64,000 nt of DNA from an uncultured Gemmatimonadales bacterium (GTDB taxonomy: Bacteria; Gemmatimonadota; Gemmatimonadetes; Longimicrobiales; Gaopeijiaceae), in assembly GCA_937919655.1 (NCBI GenBank), contig CALFPJ010000095.1, forward strand, positions 1 through 64,000, given 5' to 3'. Of this stretch, positions 45,556-55,199 are shown one piece after another. Below the pieces are notes generated by a model, which worked only from the letters and a program-made list of their open reading frames with translations, searched no databases and had not been told where the DNA came from. A program made the position numbers and the translations under genes. Each line of letters starts with the position of its first letter. The first letter of the stretch is position 1.

Positions 45556-46707
45556 CTAAAAAATATTCGTCTCCACCGCGACATCCCCGCTGTCAAACCG
45601 TGCGTGCCGGAACCCACTCACGTCGACCGTGTGCGCGCCGCCGTCGGCGACCATTTCCGACACCGCTAACCCGGTCACCGGGGCGTGCATGATTCCGTGC
45701 CCAGAGAAGCCGCAGGCGTCGATCCACCCCTCTGTGGCCGGATTGGCGCCAATGATCGGGCTGTGATCTGGACTCACACCGTAGTAGCCCCACCAACTTC
45801 CCTTGAGGTCGATGCCTAGATCGTCCCACCATGGGAAACGACCGACACCCGTCAGCAACACGTGCTCGAGCCACGTCTCATCGACGCCTTCTGTGAAGCC
45901 GAACTCCTGCTGAAGATTGTCGAGGCCGAAGAGCACTCGCTCTCCCTCACTCCGCAGATAAACGCCTGTCGCGAGGTCAATGGTAAGCGGATAGGTCCGT
46001 GGGTCCGAGATGGGCGCGCTCAGGAAGATCTGAATACGCTTAGGGCCGACCGGGACGTCTAGACCGGCCCTTGCAGCGACCCCGCCAGACCACGCGCCAG
46101 CGGCATTCACGACGATCGGGGCGGAGGTCATCTCCGAGCCCACCCCTGTACCCACTCGCCATCCGCCACCCTCACGATCGATCGACGTCACGTGGGTACC
46201 GAACCGATAGCGCACCCCCAACTCTTTCCCCATCGCCACCCAGGCATGCGTCACCATGTGGGGGTCAATCACCCCGTCCCAGGCGCCGTAGGTCGCTCCC
46301 GCGATCCCTTCGGTGTCGAAGGGGATGAAGTCTTGCGCTGAGACCGGGTCGAGCACCTCAACCGGCGCTCCGAGGCGATGCTGTAGCGCCACAGACTCCA
46401 GATGGCGATCCCATTTATCGTGCGGAACCAAGAGCAGATAACCGATGTCTTTATAGCCGATGTCGTGGCCGAAGCGCTCCGCAAAAGTTCTGTAAAAGGG
46501 CAGAGAATACATGGAAAGACGGATGTTGGCTTCTGTGGTGAACTGAACCCGAACGCCAGCGGCGCTCTTGCCGGTCGACCCCATGGCCGGTGCCCGCTCC
46601 CTTTCCAGAACGACGACACTCAGGCCGCGTTTCGCCAGGTGCCACGCGCAGGAGGCGCCTACGATTCCGGCGCCGATGATGACGACGTCAGCTGTGCGAT
46701 CGCTCAA
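45556..46707 (-). CDS. FAD-dependent amino-acid/sarcosine oxidase-like protein (DAO family)
   Basis: A 383-residue flavoprotein. The FAD motif is DVVIIGAGIVGASCAWHLAK followed by VVVLERERAPAMGSTGKSAA. The C-terminal half has WWGYYGVSPDHSPIIGANPA and FSGHGIMHAPVTG, typical of the SoxB/HcnC group of DAO proteins that oxidise N-methyl or D-amino acids. The chosen TTG at 46707 overlaps the stop of the upstream amidohydrolase as TTGA. It is the last gene of a three-gene operon with an M14 peptidase and an amidohydrolase, suggesting oxidation of a peptide-derived amine. Confidence 0.87.
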   Translation of the reverse strand: MSDRTADVVIIGAGIVGASCAWHLAKRGLSVVVLERERAPAMGSTGKSAAGVRVQFTTEANIRLSMYSLPFYRTFAERFGHDIGYKDIGYLLLVPHDKWDRHLESVALQHRLGAPVEVLDPVSAQDFIPFDTEGIAGATYGAWDGVIDPHMVTHAWVAMGKELGVRYRFGTHVTSIDREGGGWRVGTGVGSEMTSAPIVVNAAGAWSGGVAARAGLDVPVGPKRIQIFLSAPISDPRTYPLTIDLATGVYLRSEGERVLFGLDNLQQEFGFTEGVDETWLEHVLLTGVGRFPWWDDLGIDLKGSWWGYYGVSPDHSPIIGANPATEGWIDACGFSGHGIMHAPVTGLAVSEMVADGGAHTVDVSGFRHARFDSGDVAVETNIF

Positions 46708-48242
46708 CGGACGCCCGCCCAACCTTTGACCGAGTCGAAGAGCTTGGGCGAGTCGTAACCGACGCCATCCTTGAACACGATGGTCATGTGCCGGAATGCT
46801 TCGACATCCGTGGCTGCATTGCCCCGCATGAGTACGAGGTCCGCGCGTTTGCCCACTTCGACGGTACCGATTTCCGAGTCCTGCCCCAGATAAATGGCGC
46901 CGTTCTTGGTCGCGACCTCGACCGCCTGCTCAACGCTGAGGCCGATCTCTACGAGTAGCTGAACGGCTCGCTGATTCGCGTACCCAGGCACCACGTCGCC
47001 GCCTCCGGTCGGGTCCGTGCCGACCATGAGAAAGCCGCCCGCGTCGTAGAAAGCCTTCTCCATGGCCATGTATTTGGCGAGGAGTTCACTGTTCGGGTTG
47101 TTCTCGCGAGCGGCGTTTCGCGCCACGCCCGCCATTACCCGCTCACGCAGTTGTGGCAGCATGGCCTCCTGAGCGCCGAGCGGCGGGGCAGGGCGGCCAC
47201 CCGCTCGACGCTCGACGACGGTGAGTGTGGAAGTCAACGCGACGCCTTTGCTTACTAGGTGGTCCACCAGGTCCGTGAAGGCCGGGCTCTCCAGGTCCAG
47301 ATCCAAATAGGACTGGTCCGCCCCTCGAAGGCATTGATCTGGTTGCTTATCCGCGACCCAGTCGGTCGCGGCAAAGAAGCCATGCTCCAGGTTGTCGATG
47401 CCGAGGTCCGCCGCTTCCCGGTACGTGATGGAGCACAAGTGGCCAGTGACCTTGATGCCACGCGCGTGGGCGGCCTCGATGCCGGCGCCTAACGTCTCCC
47501 GAGAGATCAGGTTGTACGCCTTGAACGACGTCACACCCTGGTCGATCCAGAAGTTCACGTGCTGCCGTGCCTGCTCGGGCGTGGCGAGCTGCGGGAACGA
47601 GCGAATGAAGCCGTCGGGCCCCTCCAAGTACGGGCCCGTCACGTCCATGTGCGGACCGACGATACGACCCGCCTCGATCAGGCGACGCGTACTGAGATCA
47701 GAGTACGGATCCACGGTCCCACCGGTCCGCATGGTGGTCACGCCTCCCGCCAAGTACAGCGGAGGGAACGACTGCTCGTTGGTGTTGTAGCGCGCTGCGC
47801 CTGAGGGGTAGAACATGTGCTCGTGCATCATGACGAGGCCCGGGGTCAGCGTCTGCCCCGTCCCGTCGATGACCTGCACGTCTCCGGAAGGTCGGGTCAT
47901 CTGGGCGCTTGGCGCCACGCGGGTGATGCGCCCGTCCTCGACAAACACCGACATGTCGGCGCGGGCAGGTGCTCCCGTGCCGTCGATGAGGACCACGTGT
48001 TCAATCACAAACCGGGACGACTCCACGGACACGAACGGACGCGCACTTGTGGTGAGCTGGTCGAATGACTGCGCCTCGACTTGTCGCGGTGTCACAAGCC
48101 CGGAGATTATGGCGATCATCGCGAGCGAGGCGAGGCTGGCCGGCCCGTTCCGCCCAGCTTGCCAGGCCAACCCAGCTAGCCAGGAAAATCCAGTCCGCCC
48201 GGCCACTCGACCACGCCGAGCCTCGGCAAGGACACAAGTCAT
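46704..48242 (-). CDS. Metal-dependent amidohydrolase, exported
   Basis: A 512-residue imidazolonepropionase/prolidase-like amidohydrolase. Metal ligands are visible: MMHEHMFYP (HxH), KVTGHLCS, NLEHGFFA and GTDPTGGGD (Asp). The N-terminus has an Arg-containing start and a hydrophobic segment (ASLASLAMIAIISGLVTP), so export is likely. Relatives cleave Xaa-Pro or other cyclic and acyl amides. The ATG at 48242 overlaps the M14 peptidase stop (ATGA), and its own stop overlaps the FAD oxidase start. The coupled order suggests stepwise breakdown of one substrate class. Confidence 0.88.
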   Translation of the reverse strand: MTCVLAEARRGRVAGRTGFSWLAGLAWQAGRNGPASLASLAMIAIISGLVTPRQVEAQSFDQLTTSARPFVSVESSRFVIEHVVLIDGTGAPARADMSVFVEDGRITRVAPSAQMTRPSGDVQVIDGTGQTLTPGLVMMHEHMFYPSGAARYNTNEQSFPPLYLAGGVTTMRTGGTVDPYSDLSTRRLIEAGRIVGPHMDVTGPYLEGPDGFIRSFPQLATPEQARQHVNFWIDQGVTSFKAYNLISRETLGAGIEAAHARGIKVTGHLCSITYREAADLGIDNLEHGFFAATDWVADKQPDQCLRGADQSYLDLDLESPAFTDLVDHLVSKGVALTSTLTVVERRAGGRPAPPLGAQEAMLPQLRERVMAGVARNAARENNPNSELLAKYMAMEKAFYDAGGFLMVGTDPTGGGDVVPGYANQRAVQLLVEIGLSVEQAVEVATKNGAIYLGQDSEIGTVEVGKRADLVLMRGNAATDVEAFRHMTIVFKDGVGYDSPKLFDSVKGWAGVR

Positions 48243-51046
48243 GAAATCGGCCTCCCCGGTCGCGGCGTAGCCCCGGCCAAGAAGATCCCGTTGAACAAGA
48301 ACTTGAAGGTCCCGTGTGGCTGCCCTCTCATCGTGATCTCAGGCCCGAACAAGAACAGATTCCCTTTACCTACCTTCGTCTCGGTCATCGCGAGACCGCC
48401 GTTCAGCCGATGCTGCCCCCACGCCCAACCGCTGCGAAGTGGGGTCTCCGACTCGAACCACGCGATCGGCCTCACCCCGGCCGCCACACCCGCCGGCCCC
48501 ATGCGCATGACGGGTGAATTACTGAAGAAGACGTCCATTTCCGCCGGAACTCCAAACGCGAGTGGCCGCGTGGTGTCGACCCGCACGCGCAGCACCGAAC
48601 CCGGCACGTAATAGTCCGCCTCACTGAGTGGTACCCCGTCCCCGTCGACCATGTGATCCGTCAGCGGCAGGCCGGCGTGCTTAGCCAGGGCGATCGACGA
48701 GCCTACCGCAACCACGGTACCGCCCTCCTCCATGAACTCCATCAGGCGAGGCACGGTCTGGGCCACCGTCACACTGCCCAGCCGCTCTTGAAACTCCTCA
48801 GGAATCGACTCGTCATCCGGTCCGGCGCCGAAGATCGCGAAGCCACCACCGCCGCCGCTATCAGACTCGGGGATCGCATCGGTCACAAAAACGATCACAT
48901 CGAAGCGCTCACGGAGATTTCCTGCGTCGAGCTCCTGCGGGTAGACGACCTCATACGGGAACTCGAACTGCTCAAAGATCCAGCGCGTCCAACCGGATGG
49001 GCTCGATCCGCCGTATTCGTCCCATAACCCGATGCGTACGGCGTTGAGCGCCAGCGTCGCACCGGTGGGCGTGGATGCGGTCCCTTGCACGGCGATGCCC
49101 AACTCCGCAACCCATGCCGACAGTTTGTCCGCCACGCCCGGAGCCGCAGGCACGTAGACGGTCCCTGCGGGATACGCCGTGCCGCCGAGCGTCGTGGGCT
49201 CAGTGAACCAACTCACCTCGATGTCATCCGCGAGCAGCCGATTCGTGATGATCGACACGTCGCTCACCGCATGACTCAGCAGGAACCCTGTCGCCCCCGC
49301 GGCGTCGGCGATCATCCCGGCGGGGGCCTTGGCCATCCCCTCAACCTTCTCGAACGGTCCGTCGAAGCCCTCTAGAATGCGATCGAAATCGACACCCATC
49401 TGGTAGGCGAGCGTGTAGCCGGCGTTGTCGTAAGGAGGAATGGGTGGTCCGCCCTCATACTTGAAGTCGTTGGGGTGATCCTGCGGCTCGAACATGTCGA
49501 GCACGTGGGCTCGGTAGGCCTGCGAGGAGAGCACCACCCAGGAATTCGCGGGGTATCGCTTGCCCATCACATCGAACGATCGGGTCGCGCGGTGCACCGC
49601 CACGCCGTTCTTGATCAGCGTGTTCACGAACTTGGTCGCGGTGGGGAAGTCCGCCTGGTCCGACGGAATGATGTAGCCCCTCGGGTCGCGGTCTTCCGGC
49701 TTGCGTAGCTCCGAGAAGTACTCGCTCGGAGAGCCCATGGAGAAGTAGCCCGCGAGCGCGCCCGTCTGCGGCCCTACGAAGCGCTCCCCTGCGTCGTTCG
49801 CCTCCAGCACCTCTGCGAGCGCGGCCATGCGTGAGGGGGTCACTCGCCATGTGTCGGTGTTGCCCCGCTCAATCTGATTGCGACCCGCCTTCCAGATGTT
49901 CATCAACAGCTGCTCGCTGGATCTTGATGCGTAGTCGAGGATGGCGCGGTTCGCCGTCACCGAATAGTCGATCGACTGGCGGAAGTGCCATTCCTGAGGT
50001 TCGATCGGCATCAGATAGTCGCCGTCCGGCATGATCCGACTCGGGACGAACGGTACCGTAATCGGTGTCGGGTTTCCCTGAGTTTCGGTTAGGAGTCCGA
50101 CGATGTTGTGGAAGTATGCCGTGGTGCGCAGGCCGCCGTTCCACCACGTGGAGAATGGGCCGCCTTCGCGCATGGTCACGCCCGGCTTGTCCTCATAGAT
50201 GAAGCGCGCCTGCATCGCCATGCCGACCTGCTCGATTCCTGTCAGCACGAGCGGGTCGATGTTGTAATTGGCCGGGTACCGGAACGGGGGCGCCCACATG
50301 ATCGCCCCTGCGGGGCCAATCTGGTGATGGTTATACATGATCTGCGGCATCCAATCGATGTACAGGATACGCGCCATATTTTCAGTTTCGGGCTGCGACA
50401 CCAAATACGAGTCGCGGTTGTTGTCATGGCCCACGTACTTGTGGTAGAGCCGTGGAATGCCGCCAGTCGTCCGCTTCAGCGGGTCCGACTCGCGCATGTA
50501 CCAGTCGGCGAGCAGCTCGTGCCCGTCGGGGTTCGCATGTGTGAACAGAATGATCACGTCGTCGAGAATGCGCCGCGTCTCGCGGTCGTCCATGCTGACC
50601 ATCTGGTAGACCGTCTCGATGAGCTGTTGGGCTCCGAGGACCTCCGATGCGTGCAACCCTCCATCGATCCAGATCACGGCCTTACCCGTCTGGGCCAGGG
50701 CATGGGCCTCGTCCTCGTCGACACCCTCGGCCAGCGCGAGACGGCGAGAGATCTGTCGATATTCCTCCAAGCGCGCGTGGTTCTCGGGAGACGTCACGAC
50801 CGCCATCAATTGCGGGCGATCTTCAGCCGTACGTCCGATCTCCTGGAGTACCATCCGCGGGGACTCGGCGGCGAGTTTCTCCCAGTACGCAGACATCTGC
50901 GTGTAGCTCGGGAGCTGGTAGTCCGCACCGATGTCATGCCCAAAGTGCTGCTGGGGCGTGGTGACGGATTGGGCTGCGAGCGGACCGGTCGCGAGCACGA
51001 GTAGGAGCGCGAAGGAGGCTGAGCGGAGCGCTTGTCGGGCGTTCAT
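48239..51046 (-). CDS. M14 family zinc carboxypeptidase-like protein, exported
   Basis: A 935-residue protein with signal peptide (ALRSASFALLLVLATGPLAA). The M14 domain covers about residues 40-330: the zinc ligands HxxE are in WIDGGLHASEVLGAQQL, and the third ligand is probably the His in MPQIMYNHHQIGPAG. TRRILDDVIILFTHANPDGH is also typical. The long C-terminal region includes a glutamine-amidotransferase-like fold (TVVAVGSSIALAKHAGLPLT) of unclear function. It likely removes C-terminal residues from peptides. The ATG at 51046 is chosen over the TTG two codons upstream. Confidence 0.88.
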   Translation of the reverse strand: MNARQALRSASFALLLVLATGPLAAQSVTTPQQHFGHDIGADYQLPSYTQMSAYWEKLAAESPRMVLQEIGRTAEDRPQLMAVVTSPENHARLEEYRQISRRLALAEGVDEDEAHALAQTGKAVIWIDGGLHASEVLGAQQLIETVYQMVSMDDRETRRILDDVIILFTHANPDGHELLADWYMRESDPLKRTTGGIPRLYHKYVGHDNNRDSYLVSQPETENMARILYIDWMPQIMYNHHQIGPAGAIMWAPPFRYPANYNIDPLVLTGIEQVGMAMQARFIYEDKPGVTMREGGPFSTWWNGGLRTTAYFHNIVGLLTETQGNPTPITVPFVPSRIMPDGDYLMPIEPQEWHFRQSIDYSVTANRAILDYASRSSEQLLMNIWKAGRNQIERGNTDTWRVTPSRMAALAEVLEANDAGERFVGPQTGALAGYFSMGSPSEYFSELRKPEDRDPRGYIIPSDQADFPTATKFVNTLIKNGVAVHRATRSFDVMGKRYPANSWVVLSSQAYRAHVLDMFEPQDHPNDFKYEGGPPIPPYDNAGYTLAYQMGVDFDRILEGFDGPFEKVEGMAKAPAGMIADAAGATGFLLSHAVSDVSIITNRLLADDIEVSWFTEPTTLGGTAYPAGTVYVPAAPGVADKLSAWVAELGIAVQGTASTPTGATLALNAVRIGLWDEYGGSSPSGWTRWIFEQFEFPYEVVYPQELDAGNLRERFDVIVFVTDAIPESDSGGGGGFAIFGAGPDDESIPEEFQERLGSVTVAQTVPRLMEFMEEGGTVVAVGSSIALAKHAGLPLTDHMVDGDGVPLSEADYYVPGSVLRVRVDTTRPLAFGVPAEMDVFFSNSPVMRMGPAGVAAGVRPIAWFESETPLRSGWAWGQHRLNGGLAMTETKVGKGNLFLFGPEITMRGQPHGTFKFLFNGIFLAGATPRPGRPIS

Positions 51047-51196
51047 GGGCAATTCTCAGGTAAGGATACAGCGGAGGGCTACTGAGAGGATGATGGGTTC
51101 GTGGACACGACACTAGGGGCCCGGCATCCGGGCTCCGATCCCCGTCGCCGTGAGCGTCGGTATCGACTTTCTCCGCCAGGCTGTATCTCGGCGCCC

Positions 51197-52189
51197 ATGA
51201 CGCCATCATCTCTCTGGGGTCGCCTCAAGGGCGCCCGTATCGTCCAGGTACTTCTGGTCTATCTCGGCGCTTTGTGGGGCATCCTCCAGATCGCCGACGT
51301 TCTCAGCGAAGCCCTGTCGTTGCCTGAATGGGTGCGCCCGGTAGCGCTACTCCTGCTTCTTATTGGGCTCGTGATCATCCTGGCGACGGCTTGGGTGCAG
51401 TCGCTGCCCTCGACGACGGCTGCCGAGCAGGCCGGTGAGATCCCGACGGATTGGGAAATCGCGCCGTCCGACGTCGTCGCCAGTGTCAGGTCCGGCAAAC
51501 TCCCTCACCTAACATGGGGAAGGGCGGTCCTTGGCGGAGTTGTGGCACTCTCGCTCCTCTTCGGGGGGGCTGGAGTGTACGTGCTCTTCGTCGCGTGGCA
51601 CTTCTTGTCGGGCCGGAAGTCCGGAGCGACTGCCGATGATTACGGCCTGACATGGGGCGGGCGAGTGTCGTGGCCGAAGGTGGGGAAATCACTCCTTTTC
51701 GCGTGGATGATTGCGTTGTCGGCGTACGTATCGCTTGCTGTCTCCCCCTCTGTCTTTACTGTCGATTACAGATTCTGGGTCTTTGCGGTCAAGCCCATGA
51801 GCCTGCTGCACGCGCGTATGTCTCTTTCGTACCTCATCCCCTTCGTGCTCTTTTTCGGCGTGTATGGCGTGGTGCTTTTCGGCCAGCTGCGGCGTGACTT
51901 GAATCGCCGCCGAGAAGCGCTCCTGGTCGTCGCCCTATCGACGCTCGGCTTCGTAGGTCTGATCGCCTTTCAGTACGTCCCGCTGTTCATGGGCGGTACC
52001 CTGGCGATTCCCTCTGAGTCGTTGTGGAGCATCATCGCGTTCCAGTTCCTGCCGCTGATGACCATCGTCGGGCTGGTCACCGCGTATTTTCAGCGGATGA
52101 CGGGGCACGTCTATGTGGGGGCATTCCTGAGCGGAATGCTGGTCACGTGGATCGTGATCGCGAGTCAGGCGACGCATTTCGGCTTCTAG
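51197..52189 (+). CDS. Chimeric membrane protein
   Basis: A 330-residue protein. Residues 1-90 (RLKGARIVQVLLVYLGALWG, VRPVALLLLLIGLVIILATA) look like the N-terminus of Gemmatimonadota TPR or kinase-type membrane proteins. After about residue 140 (VALSLLFGGAGVYVL) the text changes to the C-terminal helices of what resembles a membrane-bound hydrolase (KSLLFAWMIALSAYVSLAVS, LSYLIPFVLFFGVYGVVLFG). The catalytic part of that second protein is missing. I infer an in-frame deletion that fused two genes. Function is unknown, and it may be a pseudogene with an open frame. About seven hydrophobic helices are present. Confidence 0.6.
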   Translation: MTPSSLWGRLKGARIVQVLLVYLGALWGILQIADVLSEALSLPEWVRPVALLLLLIGLVIILATAWVQSLPSTTAAEQAGEIPTDWEIAPSDVVASVRSGKLPHLTWGRAVLGGVVALSLLFGGAGVYVLFVAWHFLSGRKSGATADDYGLTWGGRVSWPKVGKSLLFAWMIALSAYVSLAVSPSVFTVDYRFWVFAVKPMSLLHARMSLSYLIPFVLFFGVYGVVLFGQLRRDLNRRREALLVVALSTLGFVGLIAFQYVPLFMGGTLAIPSESLWSIIAFQFLPLMTIVGLVTAYFQRMTGHVYVGAFLSGMLVTWIVIASQATHFGF

Positions 52190-52311
52190 CGCGTAGTCGT
52201 ACGCACGGCCGACGCGATGACTGACGGCCACGCATCGGCCACGCATCGGCCGGGCCAGATCGCACAGGGCCCGGACCTTCATCAGGCTGTCGGGCGCATC
52301 AGCGTCGTCCC

Positions 52312-52719
52312 CTAGTTGTTCTTCGCGCCCTCGGTGATCCAGGTGCGTAGCTTGGCGAGTTCTTCCGGGGTGACCGGGTCTCCTTCTTCAGGCATGTCGC
52401 CGTCCTCGATGAGGACAATCATCATGCTGCCGTCCGCGTCACCCGGCTCCACCACGCTACCAAACTCCGAGCCAAGCATGACGTGCTCGTAACTTGTCAG
52501 GTTGAGTCCGGCCTCGAGTCGCACGGGATCGGCGTCCTCACTGCCATGACACTCGACGCAGCGAGCCTTGAGCATGGGCATGATCTCTTCGGCGAAGCTC
52601 ACCTCGGCAGTGCCGGCGGCCATGTGAACCGTCCGCAGCGGCGCCTCAGTTCCAACTATACCGAGTGCGACGCCGAGCGATGCCGCGACCGCAGAGAACA
52701 TCTCGATTCGAGTCCACAT
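52312..52719 (-). CDS. Small cytochrome-c-type (PSCyt1-like) haem protein
   Basis: A 135-residue protein with an N-terminal hydrophobic anchor (IEMFSAVAASLGVALGIVGT) and a single haem-binding CxxCH in KARCVECHGSEDADPVRLEA. A distal Met is available in EDGDMPEEGDPVTPEELA. The layout matches planctomycete-type cytochrome c domains often found on their own. The ATG at 52719 is chosen, and the frame back to 52779 adds basic residues without a signal. It is probably periplasmic, with redox partners unknown. I see nothing else in the gaps on either side except a 12-base direct repeat (CACGCATCGGCC) near 52230. Confidence 0.8.
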   Translation of the reverse strand: MWTRIEMFSAVAASLGVALGIVGTEAPLRTVHMAAGTAEVSFAEEIMPMLKARCVECHGSEDADPVRLEAGLNLTSYEHVMLGSEFGSVVEPGDADGSMMIVLIEDGDMPEEGDPVTPEELAKLRTWITEGAKNN

Positions 52720-52835
52720 CTGTCTCACTGCCTCATTTCTTGGGAAGGTGTATGGTGACCAGCTAAGACGACGATCCAACGACGGCGAAAGCTACGCAAG
52801 TCCTACTGCGATGCCGCGTCAGTTCCGGTAGTCGG

Positions 52836-54443
52836 CTACCGCCTAGTCTTTGGCTGTACATCGTGAAACTCCACGTCCGTACTTTGGCTCATACTGCGCT
52901 GCAGGGCCCATTCGTTATCGAATAGGATCATGGGGTGACCGTCCACGTCTTCGACCATGCGACGGCCATGGAGCGCCGCGATTTCATTCGCTTCTGGCGC
53001 GGAACCCGTGACCCAGCGGGCGCAGTGGTAGGGCAGCGGCTCCAGCCTGATACTGACGCTGTACTCGCGCTCGAGCCGGTCCGTGAGCACATCGAACTGC
53101 AGCCGGCCGACTGCACCGACGATGGGTACTGGCCCCGTGATGGACGGAGCATACAGCAACAAGATGGTGCCTTCTTCTGCCAGGTGCTGAAGTCCTCGGT
53201 CCAACTGTTTCCGCTTCATCGGCTCGCCGAGCCTTACCTGGCTGAAGTGCTCGGGAGAGAACCTCGGCACACCCGGATACTCCATGACTTCGCCTACCGC
53301 CACGGTATCACCCACTCGTAGATGGCCACGGTCGTGGAGGCCCACTACGTCACCTGCGACGACGTCATCCGCCTGGCTGCGCTCACGCGCCATGAACTCC
53401 TGGGGCTGAGCGAGTCGGAGCGTCTTGCCGGTGCGCCCAATGATCGCGTCGGTCCCCGCTTCGAACCGGCCTGAGCAGACCCTCAAGAACGCGATACGGT
53501 CGCGGTGCTTGAGGTCCATGTTCGCCTGAACCTTGAAGACAAAGCCCGAGAAAGGCGTCGTGATCGGATCCACCAGGCCCTTCCCGTTCTCTCTCGCGAC
53601 CGGGGCCGGCGCTGCTGCGAGGAAACGCTCGAGAAGCACGTCGATGCCGAAGTTCGTGAGCGCGCTGCCGAAGAAGACCGGCGTTGCTTCGCCCCGCGCG
53701 ACTGCGGCGGGGTCCAGGGGCTCTCCCGCCTCAGTGAGCAGTGCGATCTCATCGCGCAGCGTCGCCGCACCTTTTTTGCCGAGCCGTTCGTCGAGGGCCT
53801 CGTCATCTACAGCGACCACGTTGAATGTCGGCCGGGACTGACCATGGTCACTGCTGGTATCGTATAAGATGACGCGCTCATCTGCGCGGTCGTAGACGCC
53901 GACCAGGCGGCCGTTCACGCGCACTGGCCAGGTGGCGGCGAAGGCGCGAATACCGAGGTCTCGGTGCACATCGTCAATGATCCCGAGCGGGTCCTCACCT
54001 TCTCGGTCGCATTTGTTGACCAGCGTGAAGATGGGAAGACGTCGGCGCTGGCAGACATTGAACAACTTCCGGGTCTGCTCCTCGACCCCTTTCCGGTTGT
54101 CCAGGAGCATGATGGCGCTGTCGGCGGCTGTGAGCGCGCGATACGTGTCTTCGGAGAAGTCTTGGTGACCCGGCGTGTCGAGCAGGTTTATTCGGAATCC
54201 ATGGTAGTCGAAGTTGAGCACGCTCGCGGTGATCGAGATGCCCCGTTCCTTTTCCATCGCCAGCCAGTCAGACGTCGCGTGTCGGTTCGCCTTCCGCGAC
54301 TTCACAGAGCCCGCGAGGTGGATCGCCCCACCGAACAGCAAGAGCTTCTCGGTGAGGGTCGTCTTGCCCGCGTCGGGGTGACTGATGATCGCGAACGTCC
54401 GTCTACGCGCGATTTCCTTGGCTAGGTCTCCGGGTAGCGTCAT
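52836..54443 (-). CDS. prfC: Peptide chain release factor 3
   Basis: A 535-residue translational GTPase that recycles RF1/RF2 from ribosomes. G motifs: FAIISHPDAGKTTLTEKLL (P-loop), EKERGISITASVLNFDY (switch I), INLLDTPGHQDFSEDTYRAL (G3), LVNKCDREGEDP (G4). The length and domain order match prfC. The ATG at 54443 is 10 bases downstream of rsmD on the same strand, so the two are likely co-transcribed. Confidence 0.96.
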   Translation of the reverse strand: MTLPGDLAKEIARRRTFAIISHPDAGKTTLTEKLLLFGGAIHLAGSVKSRKANRHATSDWLAMEKERGISITASVLNFDYHGFRINLLDTPGHQDFSEDTYRALTAADSAIMLLDNRKGVEEQTRKLFNVCQRRRLPIFTLVNKCDREGEDPLGIIDDVHRDLGIRAFAATWPVRVNGRLVGVYDRADERVILYDTSSDHGQSRPTFNVVAVDDEALDERLGKKGAATLRDEIALLTEAGEPLDPAAVARGEATPVFFGSALTNFGIDVLLERFLAAAPAPVARENGKGLVDPITTPFSGFVFKVQANMDLKHRDRIAFLRVCSGRFEAGTDAIIGRTGKTLRLAQPQEFMARERSQADDVVAGDVVGLHDRGHLRVGDTVAVGEVMEYPGVPRFSPEHFSQVRLGEPMKRKQLDRGLQHLAEEGTILLLYAPSITGPVPIVGAVGRLQFDVLTDRLEREYSVSIRLEPLPYHCARWVTGSAPEANEIAALHGRRMVEDVDGHPMILFDNEWALQRSMSQSTDVEFHDVQPKTRR

Positions 54444-54453
54444 GGGGACCCGC

Positions 54454-54972
54454 TCACTTCACTCTGAGAATCGTGAGGCGTGTGGGCCCGCCAAAGTCGT
54501 ACCGTTGCCCGTGCGGCACGAGCGGGTGGTCCTTGGAATGCTCCAGGGCAAGAATCGGTGCGAAGGGCACCTCCCTCCACTGCTGGATCACGCGGTCTAA
54601 CTTTCCCGAACCGTACGGCGGGTCGGCCAGGGCGATGTCGTAGGAGTTCTCCGTAAGCCGAGCCACGTAGGGGATCGCGTCCTGCTTGAAGATGCGACAC
54701 TTCTGGCTTGCTCGTAGCGCGGCGACGTTCGCTTTTAGCGAGTGCAGCGCGGGCGCACCGTTTTCCACGAAGTCCACGAAACGTGCGCCACGCGACAACG
54801 CTTCAAGCCCTACCGCGCCGGAACCTGCAAAGAGATCTAGTACCCGGGCGCCTGCCAACTCGTCCTGCAGGAGTGTGATCCAGGCGTCACGGACCGCTTC
54901 CGCAGTTGGGCGCACGGCCTTACCTGGGGAAGTCAGATTTCGTCCGGCGAGTTTACCGCCTACGATCCGCAT
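54454..54972 (-). CDS. rsmD: 16S rRNA (guanine966-N2)-methyltransferase RsmD
   Basis: A 172-residue SAM-dependent methyltransferase. RIVGGKLAGRNLTSP and VRPTAEAVRDAWITLL are the RsmD start. The SAM motif is VLDLFAGSGAVGLEALSRGA, and the N6/N2-type catalytic motif is IALADPPYGSGKLD. It methylates G966 in 16S rRNA during 30S assembly. The length is typical. Confidence 0.95.
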   Translation of the reverse strand: MRIVGGKLAGRNLTSPGKAVRPTAEAVRDAWITLLQDELAGARVLDLFAGSGAVGLEALSRGARFVDFVENGAPALHSLKANVAALRASQKCRIFKQDAIPYVARLTENSYDIALADPPYGSGKLDRVIQQWREVPFAPILALEHSKDHPLVPHGQRYDFGGPTRLTILRVK

Positions 54973-55136
54973 GGATGTTCGCTCGTCATGTAAGGGCGCA
55001 CGGGCTGGGTGGTTACCGCTTGGTAGCGAAACTTAGTGACGATAGAGGCGAGGTGTAGCCCTAGCGCCCAAGAACTCCTGAAGGAGGGAGGGCTTCGACG
55101 CAGCGGCCATGCGTCCTGATTGTGTTCGGCACATAG

Positions 55137-55175
55137 AAAAGCCCGGTCAGGGATCTCTCCCTGACCGGGCTTTTT
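55137..55175. terminator. Bidirectional intrinsic terminator
   Basis: Perfect 12-bp stem (GCCCGGTCAGGG, 55141-55152 and 55159-55170) with loop ATCTCT, flanked by AAAA on the left and TTTTT on the right. On the minus strand it ends transcription of the TonB receptor gene 25 bases after its stop. On the plus strand it would shield that gene from readthrough. Confidence 0.92.
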
Positions 55176-55199
55176 CAGTTTAGCCGAGTGCGCCTGGGC

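Noticed and set aside
50108-51004. 298-residue open frame opposite the M14 gene
   Set aside because: Shadow frame. No domain, start signal or context.
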